From positions 54,357 through 118,356 of the forward strand of contig LNDU01000062.1 in assembly GCA_001464735.1 (NCBI GenBank): a DNA stretch of 64,000 nucleotides, written 5' to 3'. A model generated the notes under the pieces. The model was given only the letters and a program-made list of their open reading frames with translations, was not told where the DNA came from and made no database searches. A program made the translations under genes and the position numbers. Shown piece by piece: positions 17,971-26,676 of the stretch. The DNA is from Nitrospira sp. Ga0074138 (GTDB lineage: Bacteria; Nitrospirota; Nitrospiria; Nitrospirales; Nitrospiraceae). Each line of letters opens with the position of its first letter. The first letter of the stretch is position 1.

Positions 17971-18243
17971 AGGCTGCGGAAAAATTCCGTGAGCACGACG
18001 GAACTCCACTGGTCGGTACGTCCAAAATGCCAGGCGTGTGCACAATGCAGACTGCTCAAGAAGGACGTTCAGCAAGGCCGCAGCGAGCGAAGAGGCGAGG
18101 AGGTACATACCGCACTTCGTGTGAGCCGTTCACCCATCGAATTGATCTTGGTGAACGGATAAGCTCCACCAGTGTGATTCTTCTTCAGGGTCGAGGCCGC
18201 TGAGCGACGTGAGAACGTCGCTGGCCGACTTTTTCAGCAGTCT
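17971..18243. repeat. Palindrome-ended intergenic repeat element
   Basis: Starting two bases after the MBL stop and ending two bases before the SirB1-like stop, this 270-bp segment has imperfect terminal inverted repeats: AGGCTGCGGAAAAATTCC on the left and the complement of AGACTGCTGAAAAAGTCG on the right (14 of 18 match). Inside lie GGCCGCAGCGAGCGAAGAGG and the hairpin GCGACGT-GAGA-ACGTCGC. It holds no ORF. It looks like a non-autonomous repeat located between two convergent genes, and may also work as a bidirectional terminator. Confidence 0.6.
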
Positions 18244-18244
18244 G

Positions 18245-19099
18245 CTAGAGACCTTCTTCGCGAGGAGCGCCGCCCAAGATCTCAATGAATTTGGTCAGGC
18301 GAGCGGTCTTTCCCTCTTCCCCCGACTTGGAGTAGATCGCCAACAGGTTCTTGATCATGCGGGATAGAATCGCTTGAACCGGACTTTTTTGCAGATACTT
18401 CTCATCAAACCCGTATCCGGCCTCGGTCAGAAAACGAGCGCAGTTTTTTTCGGTTAACAAGGCTCCACCGTTGAAGCAGTCGATGAAAATCTTGTACCGA
18501 TCAGACTCGTATTTCACCAAGAAATGCCCCGGCATGCCGACGCCATACAGCGGGAGTGCCAAACGCTGTCCGATCAAGAGATAGACGGCCGACAAGCTGA
18601 TGGGGATGCCGACTCGCCGATCCATGACGCAGTTGACGTAGCTGTTCTCAATTTCATAGTAGTTTTTAGTGTTTCCCTTAAACCCTTGTTCGGTGAACAG
18701 GTAGCGGTTGAGTGCGTTGACAGCCTCTTCACCGGACGCTCGATAGCCAATCCTCGCTCGAACTTCGTCTGCCATAGTATCTAGCTGTTCACGATAGCGA
18801 GCGACATCGAGCGCAGGATAGGCATAGCGGGCGATCAGAAAGGCGCCGGCTTCGAGGCTCATCGCGTCGTCCGTGAGGGACGTCAGGCTCGCCAGTTCAT
18901 CCTCCAGCTTGCTTCCTCGGATTTCCTCTAGGACGGACGCGATCCGATCGGCCATTTCAGGTTGCTCAATTTCCGCCTCCTGGAGAAGCGGGACGGCCGA
19001 TGGGCCGATATCGATGAGCCTCCCGCTGATGGTACGGACAATTCGGTCGTCCTCATCGGACAGAAGGCGAATCAGCGCACGAATTTGATTCTCCGGCAT
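18245..19099 (-). CDS. SirB1-family transglutaminase-like protein with N-terminal HEAT-like region
   Basis: A 284-residue protein. The N-terminal 70 residues look like one or two HEAT-type helices (IRALIRLLSDEDDRIVRTIS). From about residue 85 it matches the SirB1/transglutaminase-like superfamily (PF13369): NALNRYLFTEQGF, VMDRRVGIPISLSAVYLLIG, GVGMPGHFLVKY and the IDCFNGG segment. The usual Cys-His-Asp triad is only partly recognisable, so activity is uncertain. The ATG at 19099 was chosen over 19102 because AGGAG is too close to the latter. Function is unknown. Confidence 0.82.
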   Translation of the reverse strand: MPENQIRALIRLLSDEDDRIVRTISGRLIDIGPSAVPLLQEAEIEQPEMADRIASVLEEIRGSKLEDELASLTSLTDDAMSLEAGAFLIARYAYPALDVARYREQLDTMADEVRARIGYRASGEEAVNALNRYLFTEQGFKGNTKNYYEIENSYVNCVMDRRVGIPISLSAVYLLIGQRLALPLYGVGMPGHFLVKYESDRYKIFIDCFNGGALLTEKNCARFLTEAGYGFDEKYLQKSPVQAILSRMIKNLLAIYSKSGEEGKTARLTKFIEILGGAPREEGL

Positions 19100-19205
19100 C
19101 ATCTCCTACGACTCTCCGTCGCGCACAGGCTGACGTCTGGAGGCATTGAGATCATGATCTGACGGATTCCGCCGTCAGTCAAGCGATCCACGGTTCGGGA
19201 TGAGG

Positions 19206-19985
19206 TTACCCCATGGCACGGCGGAACGCCTTGGCCCCGCCGTACAGACAGAGGGCATCGAACACAACCATGACCAAAACCACCATTCCGACGTGTGGCA
19301 AGGCTTCGGTCCAGCCGGACAGAATTAAAGGCCGCACGGCATCGATCGCCCAGGTCATCGGGTTAAATTGCGCCAGAAAACTCATCCAGCCTGGCATCGC
19401 CGTCAGCGGGACCAACGCGGAACTGAGGAAAATCATCGGCAGCGAAAGAAATCCCAATACGGAAAAGAAATCACCGTGACTTTTCACGGAGAAGGCCATC
19501 GCCATGGAAATGGCCGTCAGGCCGACCCCGAACATCATGCCGATCAGCAAGATCGTCGCCACGCCGAGAAGGCCTGTTGCAGGTTGAACACCAAAGAGGT
19601 ACGCCACGCCAAGAATCACAAGGACCTGCATCGACGTGATCGCCATCACGAAGATAAAGCGGCTTAGGATGACGGAAGATCGATGGATCGGTGTGGACAT
19701 CAACCGTTCGAGGAACCCGTTTTCCTTGTCGAACAGCAGATCGACCCCGCCCGCCAAGCCGTTGTTCAAGACCGTCATGACGACGACGCCGGCGGCGAGG
19801 AAACTGATGTAGTTGGGAGCCTGCATGACCTGGGTGTCTGCGGCCCGTTGAAACAGGTTGCCGAAGAAGATGAGCCAAAATAGCATCGGCTGTACCAAGG
19901 TGAACAGCATGCTGAATTTTTCCCGGCTTAATCGTCGAACCCACCGCATCGTCAACGCGCTGATTTCTTGCCAATAGTGCGCCAC
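19206..19985 (-). CDS. ABC-2 type transporter permease
   Basis: A 259-residue integral membrane protein with six hydrophobic segments. FLAAGVVVMTVLNNGLAGG, the cytoplasmic KENGFLERLMSTPIHRSSV and the C-terminal FNPMTWAIDAVRPLIL are hallmark segments of ABC-2/DrrB-type drug or polysaccharide exporters. It starts at a GTG, 9 bp after the ATPase stop. The substrate cannot be predicted. Confidence 0.93.
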   Translation of the reverse strand: MAHYWQEISALTMRWVRRLSREKFSMLFTLVQPMLFWLIFFGNLFQRAADTQVMQAPNYISFLAAGVVVMTVLNNGLAGGVDLLFDKENGFLERLMSTPIHRSSVILSRFIFVMAITSMQVLVILGVAYLFGVQPATGLLGVATILLIGMMFGVGLTAISMAMAFSVKSHGDFFSVLGFLSLPMIFLSSALVPLTAMPGWMSFLAQFNPMTWAIDAVRPLILSGWTEALPHVGMVVLVMVVFDALCLYGGAKAFRRAMG

Positions 19986-19994
19986 ATGACTCCT

Positions 19995-20966
19995 TTACGC
20001 CGTCTCGGATTCCGGGATTGATTCGGTGATGGCCCGTCCCGTATGCGCGATGAACACATCATCCAAGCGCGGACGGTTATATTGAATAAAATCGATGTCA
20101 CAGCCTAATCGATTGGCCGATTCGAGAATGGTGGGCAATGCCTTTTCAGGGGACTCCACTCTGATATCCAAGCCCTTAGTGGTTGCCCGCACGGCCTTGA
20201 TCGCCGGCCGACTTTTGAGCTCGGACTCCAGCGAATGAATCCGGTCGGTCTCTTTCAAGGTCAGGGACACAATGTCCCCACCGAGGGCGATTTTGAGCTC
20301 GACTGGTGAGCCCAGCGTTTTGATCTTGCCCCCGTCGATAATCGCGAGTCGATCGCAGAGTTGATCGGCCTCATCGAGATAGTTGGTTGTCATCACGACC
20401 GTCATCCCACGGGCTTTGAGCATTCGGACGTAGTCCCAAATGCGCAGACGGCTTTGCACGTCGAGGCCGAGCGTGGGTTCGTCGAGAAACAAGATCTTTG
20501 GGTCGGGCAACAGCCCGCAGGCAATATCGAGCTTGCGTTTCATGCCACCGGAATACGTCTTGGCCGGCCGGTCCGCATGGGCCTCCAGTTCGACCAGTTT
20601 GAGCAGTTCGGCGATGCGTTTGGCCGCTTCTTCTTTCGTCAGATGATAGAGCGCGCCAAGTAATTGTAAGTGTTCACGTCCGGTGAGGAACCGGTCAATT
20701 GCTCGTTCTTGAGGCACGTACCCGATGAGGGTCCTAACCTTGTCCGCATCGCGCACCGTATCGTACCCCATGACCGTCGCCGTGCCCGATGTCGGGTGCA
20801 GCAACGTGATGAGGGTGCGAAGCGTGGTGCTTTTGCCTGCGCCGTTCGGTCCCAGCAGGCCAAAAATCTCTCCTGCGTAGACCTGAAACGAGAGGTCATC
20901 GACAGCCCTATAGCTGTCATAGATTTTGCTCAGATGGCTGACGTCGATTGCGATGGTCCGATCCAT
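19995..20966 (-). CDS. ABC transporter ATP-binding protein (DrrA-like)
   Basis: A 323-residue ATPase. Walker A GPNGAGKSTTLRTL, the Q-loop in YVPQERAID, the signature YSGGMKRKLDIA and Walker B ILFLDEPTLGLD are all intact, followed by a C-terminal DUF4162-like extension ending in YNRPRLDDVFIAHTGR, typical of daunorubicin-resistance ATPases. The ATG follows directly on the stop of the upstream Lon-domain gene (TAA-ATG). It pairs with the ABC-2 permease downstream. Confidence 0.95.
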   Translation of the reverse strand: MDRTIAIDVSHLSKIYDSYRAVDDLSFQVYAGEIFGLLGPNGAGKSTTLRTLITLLHPTSGTATVMGYDTVRDADKVRTLIGYVPQERAIDRFLTGREHLQLLGALYHLTKEEAAKRIAELLKLVELEAHADRPAKTYSGGMKRKLDIACGLLPDPKILFLDEPTLGLDVQSRLRIWDYVRMLKARGMTVVMTTNYLDEADQLCDRLAIIDGGKIKTLGSPVELKIALGGDIVSLTLKETDRIHSLESELKSRPAIKAVRATTKGLDIRVESPEKALPTILESANRLGCDIDFIQYNRPRLDDVFIAHTGRAITESIPESETA

Positions 20967-21656
20967 TTAGTCCAAGCCCTTTGCGCCGTGAGGTTCATGC
21001 AGCATGAATTGAACCAGGTCGTTCAATCGACGAGCCCGTTGGTGGAGCCCGTCCGCTTCCAGTAAGAATTGTTTTTCCAAGGGGGTGCAGTCCAGATAGG
21101 TTGAGAGGGTATTGACCAAGACTTCATCACTGACTTCTTCACGAAAGAATCCTTGCCACGCCGCATTATCTTCTCTTGCTTGGAGGTATCGTCCAAGCAC
21201 ATCGACCAGCGCTCGTCGGACGCTTTTCGCCAGTCCCTCGTTGGAGGACATGGGCGTGATGCGAATCGTGGCTTCACGGTAGGGTTTATCGAAGTGTTCT
21301 TCGGAAATCTCGCACCGTTCGAGCCCTTGCAATAAAATGTTGGAGCGCCCGTCCGGCAAGGGTTGCACACTCACGATCCGCCCGATACAGAGCGCGGGAT
21401 AGATTGCCGGATTTCCATAGTAGTCCGGCTCCCACCCTTCTTTCAGAAGCGCCATGGCAATACATTGACCACCCATTGTCACATCGGCGATCATCCGGCG
21501 ATAGCGTGGTTCAAAAATATGGAGCGGCAGGTACGTCCTGGGAAAAAAGACGACGTTGGGTAACGGAAACACCGGAAGGCGATCAGGGATGGGAAACGGT
21601 TCGACATGTTTGGACGAACTCCGATCTGCTGGCCCTCGCTCATGATCAGTCTGCAT
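20967..21656 (-). CDS. Lon N-terminal (LAN/ASB) domain protein
   Basis: A 229-residue stand-alone Lon substrate-binding domain protein (PF02190). The core begins LPVFPLPNVVFFPRTYLPLH, with the usual FEPRYRRMI and a C-terminal helical bundle (LNTLSTYLDCTPLEKQFLLE). There is no AAA or Ser/Lys protease domain. It is the first gene of the operon with the ABC exporter. The ATG lies only five bases downstream of a good -10 element, so the mRNA may be leaderless. The role of such proteins is unsettled. Confidence 0.9.
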   Translation of the reverse strand: MQTDHERGPADRSSSKHVEPFPIPDRLPVFPLPNVVFFPRTYLPLHIFEPRYRRMIADVTMGGQCIAMALLKEGWEPDYYGNPAIYPALCIGRIVSVQPLPDGRSNILLQGLERCEISEEHFDKPYREATIRITPMSSNEGLAKSVRRALVDVLGRYLQAREDNAAWQGFFREEVSDEVLVNTLSTYLDCTPLEKQFLLEADGLHQRARRLNDLVQFMLHEPHGAKGLD

Positions 21657-21661
21657 GGCTC

Positions 21662-21691
21662 ACGATAGCTGACACATGTGAAAATTGTCAA
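21662..21691 (-). promoter_or_regulatory. Putative sigma70 promoter of the Lon-domain/ABC operon
   Basis: On the minus strand TTGACA (21691-21686) is separated by 18 bases from TATCGT (21667-21662). Transcription would begin at or within a few bases of the ATG at 21656, predicting a leaderless or nearly leaderless message. Confidence 0.45.
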
Positions 21692-21805
21692 CGCTGTTTG
21701 CTCGGCGACGAGCCATAAGAAAATACAAAACATCGCTCTGAGAGAGTCGATTGGTTCATGGGTCAGCGCGTGGTATAACCGATACAACGGGAGGACTTAG
21801 GTCAA

Positions 21806-22969
21806 GTGATCCACTTACGATTGGCTGACGAGACATGGCAGCGCGTGACAGACTGGGTACGGATCCTCATGGTAGTCCCTGTCTTGCTGAACGTGACTGT
21901 GTCGACGGCGCTCGCCGCAAGTTCTGCTCCTACATCATTTCAGCCGGCAACCGCCGGATATCAGTACACGTTTCCGAGAGACCATGGATCGCATTCCACC
22001 TATCGAACCGAGTGGTGGTACTACACAGGCCATCTACAGGCGAAAAACGGCCGGTCGTTCGGCTTTGAGTTGACCTTCTTCCGTCGGGGGGTGCCGCCTG
22101 ATGAAATCAAAACTCTGCCGTCCAAATGGTCGATCAGCCACCTGTACCTGGCCCATTTCGCCGTGACTGATATCACCGGGAAGCGATTTCATTTCTCGGA
22201 AAAGTTCAGTCGAGAGGGGTTGGGGAAGGCCGGCGCCGACGAGTCGCGGCTCCGCGTCTGGATCGATGATTGGCGCGCGGAGGCTGCCACGGACTCGACC
22301 GGATCCCACACCGTGGTCGCCCACGACGAGACCCATTCGCTCGCCCTCACACTCCAACCGGCCAAGCCGCTTGTCACCCACGGCGCAGCGGGTATCAGCC
22401 GAAAAGGGAAAGATATCAGCCAAGCCTCGCACTACTATTCGTTTACCAGACTCGCAACCACGGGCAGCCTGACGATCGACGGCGAACAGTTCGAGGTGAC
22501 TGGCCTCACCTGGATGGACCATGAATTTGGGTCAGCCGAACTCGGGACGGATCAAGTCGGATGGGACTGGTTCAGCATCCAGTTGGAAGACGACACCGAG
22601 CTCATGCTGTATCGGATGCGGCGGAAAGATGGCTCGTCTGATCTGGCTTCCAGCGGGACCGCCGTGTCGCCGGATGGACGCACTCGACATCTGGATGTGA
22701 CCGACTTTCAGATCGAATCGATCGCAACCTGGACCAGCCCTGAAAGCAAGGCCACCTATCCCAGCCGATGGAAGTTGACGTTCCCGTCGCTCGACCTAGT
22801 GCTGGATGTCACGCCGCTGCTCGCGGATCAGGAATTACGCACCTCGCGCAGCACCAAGGTCTCCTATTGGGAAGGGGCGGTGGCCGTAACAGGGACCAAA
22901 CAAGGTCGGCTAATCAAAGGCCAGGGCTACGTGGAGCTAACGGGTTACGCTGAGCGACTCAAGATGTAG
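21806..22969 (+). CDS. CrtC/AttH-type lipocalin-like protein, secreted
   Basis: A 387-residue protein with an N-terminal signal peptide (ILMVVPVLLNVTVSTALAAS). The mature part has the CrtC-N/AttH (carotenoid 1,2-hydratase-like) double-lipocalin fold: YRTEWWYYTGHL, FELTFFRRG, HLYLAHFAVTD, LTWMDHEFGS and WDWFSIQLEDDTELMLYRMR. The start is a GTG after a GGGAGG-containing leader. In other bacteria AttH is coupled to an ABC transporter, and here a divergent ABC operon lies 150 bp away, though of a different permease type. Hydratase activity is not assured. Confidence 0.9.
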   Translation: MIHLRLADETWQRVTDWVRILMVVPVLLNVTVSTALAASSAPTSFQPATAGYQYTFPRDHGSHSTYRTEWWYYTGHLQAKNGRSFGFELTFFRRGVPPDEIKTLPSKWSISHLYLAHFAVTDITGKRFHFSEKFSREGLGKAGADESRLRVWIDDWRAEAATDSTGSHTVVAHDETHSLALTLQPAKPLVTHGAAGISRKGKDISQASHYYSFTRLATTGSLTIDGEQFEVTGLTWMDHEFGSAELGTDQVGWDWFSIQLEDDTELMLYRMRRKDGSSDLASSGTAVSPDGRTRHLDVTDFQIESIATWTSPESKATYPSRWKLTFPSLDLVLDVTPLLADQELRTSRSTKVSYWEGAVAVTGTKQGRLIKGQGYVELTGYAERLKM

Positions 22970-23171
22970 AGAAGGACTGGCTAGTCGTCAGTCATCCGCT
23001 CCAACACGAAAGCCTATTCCAAGCGCACACTCAACGGCGCAAGCAACGTTTCAGACTCAGGGGGTTGTGTCTGTCTTTGCTTCCCACCTCATTGCTCAAT
23101 AGGTCAATAGCATGCCAAACACTAAGTTATAGGTGGAGACTATCCAGTTGAATGGGGATAGCCATCACCGA

Positions 23172-23780
23172 CTATGCATACAGGGGGGTCCCATTCTCTT
23201 TGCGATCTCGGAACTCTGCCAACATTTCAGATTCCGTAATATCCATGGCCCACCTTGGACGAAGTTGGAAGTGGGGTTGATCGACGAAGGTTTTCCAGTT
23301 GCCTCCCCATTCAAACCCCAAGTCCATTCCAAGAGCGCCGACAGCCTTATACTTGTCGGACTCGCTAAGGTACTTTGTGCCCTCAAAGACCCCGACATCA
23401 AACGCAATACCAAAGTTGTGGTTGGAGTATCCGCCTCGTACTTTTGTGACGATCCGGCCAGGCTGTGTACGACCCTGTGCATACAGTTCGTCCTGTTCGG
23501 CATAACTTCTCAATCCACTAATGATCTTGATCTGAATCCCATTTTGCGCGGCCTTTTGAACCAATGCCCGTGCATTGGGGTGCACTTCGGGAAGTAACGT
23601 TGCGATCTTCTTCTCACTTCGTGCATCGACGGCCTCAATTGCCTCGGCGGGAGGCGCTCCATGAATCGTTGGTTTGACAATGTGGGCATAGATGGCGCCC
23701 CAAGTCTCTGTGCCGGCTCGACCATCAACTTGCACGCCCAGCTTTTTCTGCACGGCAGAAATCATGCCTTCAATATCCAT
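23172..23780 (-). CDS. M15-family L,D/D,D-peptidase with peptidoglycan-binding-like N-terminus
   Basis: A 202-residue peptidoglycan hydrolase. Residues about 5-30 (AVQKKLGVQVDGRAGTETWG) resemble a peptidoglycan-binding repeat. The catalytic part holds the zinc motif SNHNFGIAFDVG (S-x-H-x2-G-x-A-x-D) and the final histidine in DQPHFQL, as in CwlK-type and phage endolysin M15 enzymes. The ATG has AGGAG six bases upstream. No classical signal peptide is present, as in endolysins. A small membrane ORF overlaps its start by 11 bases, suggesting a small lysis-type or wall-remodelling cassette. Neighbourhood is accessory. Confidence 0.9.
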   Translation of the reverse strand: MDIEGMISAVQKKLGVQVDGRAGTETWGAIYAHIVKPTIHGAPPAEAIEAVDARSEKKIATLLPEVHPNARALVQKAAQNGIQIKIISGLRSYAEQDELYAQGRTQPGRIVTKVRGGYSNHNFGIAFDVGVFEGTKYLSESDKYKAVGALGMDLGFEWGGNWKTFVDQPHFQLRPRWAMDITESEMLAEFRDRKENGTPLYA

Positions 23781-23955
23781 CTGAATCTCCTTCTTGTGAG
23801 CTACAACCGGGGGCCTGATGGCAGCCCCCCGCCCTGAGGTCCACCGCCAAATCTGCCTGCCATACTCCAGCGGCTGGTGCCAGTCCGACAGAGTTAAGAA
23901 ACCAGGTTGCAATGACCCATAACATGACAGACTTTCCTTGCTGGCGACGTTTCAT
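23770..23955 (-). CDS. Small membrane/secreted protein ahead of the M15 peptidase
   Basis: A 61-codon ORF whose ATG has GGAG seven bases upstream and whose stop overlaps the peptidase start by 11 bases. Residues 10-27 (VMLWVIATWFLNSVGLAP) are hydrophobic after a basic MKRRQQGKS start; the rest is Gly/Cys-containing and polar. It could be a holin-like or secreted small protein, or a leader peptide. I recognise no family. Support rests on the ribosome site and the overlap only. Confidence 0.4.
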   Translation of the reverse strand: MKRRQQGKSVMLWVIATWFLNSVGLAPAAGVWQADLAVDLRAGGCHQAPGCSSQEGDSDGY

Positions 23956-24431
23956 TGAACATCTCCATGGTGATGAGTACGTGTGCGACTCACTGAATGA
24001 CCCATCATGCAGTGATATGCGCACTCAGCAAAGTCTGTACCTGAAGCAAGAGAGAGGAGCGTGCTAATTATTGAGCAACATACGCATCGATTGGAGGTTT
24101 TGGGAAGGAGATCAAGAAAGAGACCTGAATTGGAATCGATCCAGGGCTGGATCAAAAAAAATTCACGAGTGAGGTGTGGGGAGCCAGTGACCGTGAAATG
24201 CTCAGTTATCATAGTGGATTGAATACAGATTGCCTTGCAGACCTTAAGAGTCGATAGCTCCGTCCTTGACTCCTCTCTGAATCCTGCGAATAGGTCCAGC
24301 TACTTGTATGTTGGTTCACACTGCTGTTGCAGTAGTCGTCAATGCTCGTACCTGACACCAAACTGGTTCTCTATCGAGTTGACTGGTTACGTCGAGCGCA
24401 TCACGTCGTAGAGAAAGGCCGCATCGTCGAG
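23956..24431 (+). other. Intergenic region with a lipocalin 3' relic
   Basis: About 475 bp without an intact gene. At 24373-24411 on the plus strand the frame reads IELTGYVERITS then TAG and GAGAAAGG. This closely parallels the last codons of the lipocalin gene at 22.9 kb (VELTGYAERLKM, TAG, GAGAAGG). The rest shows no recognisable coding sequence. It appears to be the tail of a lost second lipocalin copy. Confidence 0.5.
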
Positions 24432-25205
24432 TCACAAGACACCTATTATCAGACCAGCCCCCACCACAATCAATAAAGCCGAAACCATTAGCTGGATCGA
24501 CCGGAGCGTGACCTTCTTGAGCATCTTTGCGCCGACGTAGGCCCCGGCAAAGGCAGACACACTGGCGCCGATGACTAACGGCCACTCGATCGTATCGCCC
24601 TGATCCGATAGTCCAACACCATAGATGACCATGCGAGAGAGATCGACCATGACAGCCAGCACAACTCCAGTAGCCACAAACGCCTCTTTCTCCAGACCCG
24701 CCTTAATCAGGAACATGCTGCGAAAGGCGCCTTGATGTCCTGACAGTCCGCCGAAGAACCCGCTGATGACGCCGCCGAACGGGAGCCATTTGCGATCGAG
24801 CGCAGTCTTCGAAAATGTCGGGGAGAGTTCCAAGATAACGAACAACACGATGAGTGCACCGATGATTAACTTGAGCACTGAGACCTGCCGATTGCTCCCC
24901 AATGCCTGGTATTCATAGAGTGGTTGGACTTCCCCCAAGTATGTTAGCAACGCAGCTCCCGCAAAGGCTGCCGCAACCGCGGGTAACCCGAACTTCAGCA
25001 GAACCGAAGCATCCGCTTTTCTGCCAAGCAGCCCAATCTTGAAGAGGTTGTTCGCCAGATGGACCATGGCCGTCATCGCAATCGCTAGGTCCAGCGGGAA
25101 GAACAGGGCGACCACCGGCATCAGCAGTGTGCCGAGCCCAAATCCGGAAAACAGCGTGAGGGCGGAGGCCAGTAAAGATGCGATGCATACGATGAGCAGT
25201 TCCAC
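24432..25205 (-). CDS. TauE/SafE-family sulfite/organosulfonate exporter-like protein
   Basis: A 257-residue membrane protein with about eight hydrophobic segments. The first half holds SGFGLGTLLMPVVALFFPL and the second half GVISGFFGGLSGHQGAFRSMFL, which resemble the duplicated signature of TauE/SafE (PF01925) permeases. The GTG start has AGGAGG four bases upstream. Relatives export sulfite, sulfoacetate or related anions; the substrate is not determined here. Confidence 0.9.
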   Translation of the reverse strand: MELLIVCIASLLASALTLFSGFGLGTLLMPVVALFFPLDLAIAMTAMVHLANNLFKIGLLGRKADASVLLKFGLPAVAAAFAGAALLTYLGEVQPLYEYQALGSNRQVSVLKLIIGALIVLFVILELSPTFSKTALDRKWLPFGGVISGFFGGLSGHQGAFRSMFLIKAGLEKEAFVATGVVLAVMVDLSRMVIYGVGLSDQGDTIEWPLVIGASVSAFAGAYVGAKMLKKVTLRSIQLMVSALLIVVGAGLIIGVL

Positions 25206-25497
25206 CGTGCCTCCTAGAAACCAAGCGTTTCAGCAACTGACAGGATCAGCTTGTCAGTATCTTCTGCGATAGTCCCGGTAGATGCAAACGCCGTCTCGAT
25301 AATCTGTCGAGAAGTGGGCTATTTGGAAGGCGATGGCTTAGAGGTGGAACTTAGGCGAAGGAGATAGAGAAGCTCGATCGTTGTCAAAGGTCAGTCTGAC
25401 ACTACAAACTGCGAATCGCATTGTGATACGACAGTACGGCGAACGTTCGCAGGTATATTGTGTTTCAACTCTTCCTTCTCGAACCACGTCGGAACCG

Positions 25498-25743
25498 CTA
25501 GCCGTTGATCTCGTCGATGTACTCCCCCTCGTCCCATGCTTTGACGATTGCCCCATCGAGGCGGTCAAGGAGTTCCTCCAGGGACTCACCAGGTCGGCGT
25601 GCAAGCATCGCGAGCGATTGGTCTTCATCGGCGGCGGTTGCACCGCAGCGTACCGGGCCGATCCGTCCGATTGTGACCTCACCACCAGATTTCACCAGGG
25701 CGTTGATATTCTTAAAGCGGGCGTGCTTGTTCTCTCTATTCAT
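25498..25743 (-). CDS. Small hypothetical protein
   Basis: An 81-residue acidic soluble protein. The central TIGRIGPVRCGATAADEDQS is followed by a helical ESLEELLDRLDGAIVKAWDEGE and a short C-terminus. Codon use is coding-like, but the ribosome site upstream of ATG 25743 is weak. The small size, and its place near decayed toxin-antitoxin genes, would suit an antitoxin-type protein, but I recognise no family. Confidence 0.55.
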   Translation of the reverse strand: MNRENKHARFKNINALVKSGGEVTIGRIGPVRCGATAADEDQSLAMLARRPGESLEELLDRLDGAIVKAWDEGEYIDEING

Positions 25744-25926
25744 GTCTTCGGATCAAAACCCACATGTCATTGGGATTCGCATCTCATCTCGGCAAATTCG
25801 ATGTGGAGTGGCTCCGTGGTGAGGTTTGAGCGATCATGCCGTGATGTACAAAGCAAGATCCGACCTCCATTTCGCTGCTCTGCCGTATTAGTTCTCTGAC
25901 CCCCACGGTGTTTCTCCAGCAAGGGG

Positions 25927-26676
25927 TTAGATGTCCCGGTGCCACGTTCGGTGAACGACACTTGAACGACACCCGAATACGAAGATGTGGGCGAAGGGGC
26001 ATCCCTTATCGAGTGACTCAAGGTATGCGTCTAGAGCAGGAAACCACACGTTGTCGGGAGGCATCGGGTTGCCATCTATGTATGCCAACAGGTTAAGCTC
26101 ACCAACCGGCTTGTAGGTCTTGGACATCTTGCTTTCTATTCCAGGAACAGATGGGTCTCCCATCCGTACCGTCGAAGGTGCGTCGAAGAGTGGTCCGACC
26201 AAACCACCACGATGCACCACAAGAAATTTAAGGTTTTGTGTCAGCTGCCTGCTAGTGGGCACGTCCCCTTGGGTACCGACCGGAAGGTTCATGAGGATCT
26301 GGAACACCTTCGGCAGCAAGTTCTTCCGCCGTTGAATACTCAGGCCAGGCTTGAAGGCCAGGGCGATGTCTGCGTCTGCGAACGCCTGTTGGAAGGCCGC
26401 TTGCTCTGCGGCTGGGAGGGACTGAAGATACTGAACGCACGCCTCCTTAGTGCCTAGTTGGCGCTCAACAGAGCCTGAGTAGGATTGGTCAAGTAGCTCA
26501 ACCAGTTCAAACGCATGTGGGGGACCTGCTTCCGGCGTGTACAGGATGTCAGGTTCCGGAGAAGGTCGACTTTCGAACGACCCACCGGGTAGGAGGCCAG
26601 ACGCCATTGCGAAGCGCCGAAAGACTTCACGTTCTCGCTCCGCCTTGCTGAGTGCTATCGTGGTGTTACTAACCAT
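25927..26676 (-). CDS. Hypothetical protein, possible PD-(D/E)xK-like fold
   Basis: A 249-residue soluble protein that I do not recognise. The segment PDILYTPEAGPPHAFELVEL resembles the PD...(E)-x-x beta-hairpin of restriction-type nucleases, although the following lysine is missing, so catalysis is doubtful. Later parts are helical (QYLQSLPAAEQAAFQQAFAD) and the end reads KGCPFAHIFVFG. The start overlaps the last 22 bases of the antitoxin fragment. The neighbourhood is accessory, so horizontal acquisition is likely. Confidence 0.6.
   Translation of the reverse strand: MVSNTTIALSKAEREREVFRRFAMASGLLPGGSFESRPSPEPDILYTPEAGPPHAFELVELLDQSYSGSVERQLGTKEACVQYLQSLPAAEQAAFQQAFADADIALAFKPGLSIQRRKNLLPKVFQILMNLPVGTQGDVPTSRQLTQNLKFLVVHRGGLVGPLFDAPSTVRMGDPSVPGIESKMSKTYKPVGELNLLAYIDGNPMPPDNVWFPALDAYLESLDKGCPFAHIFVFGCRSSVVHRTWHRDI

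Noticed and set aside
19471..19974. 167-codon minus-strand ORF
   Set aside because: It is a shadow frame of the ABC-2 permease, rich in His/Arg/Asp and without hydrophobic segments.
21806..22969. Lipocalin as part of an AttEFGH exporter
   Set aside because: The neighbouring ABC genes are DrrAB-type and on the opposite strand, not the FtsX-type permease of that system.
25767..26021. 84-codon minus-strand ORF
   Set aside because: It overlaps the 249-aa gene in another frame and its composition is not coding-like.
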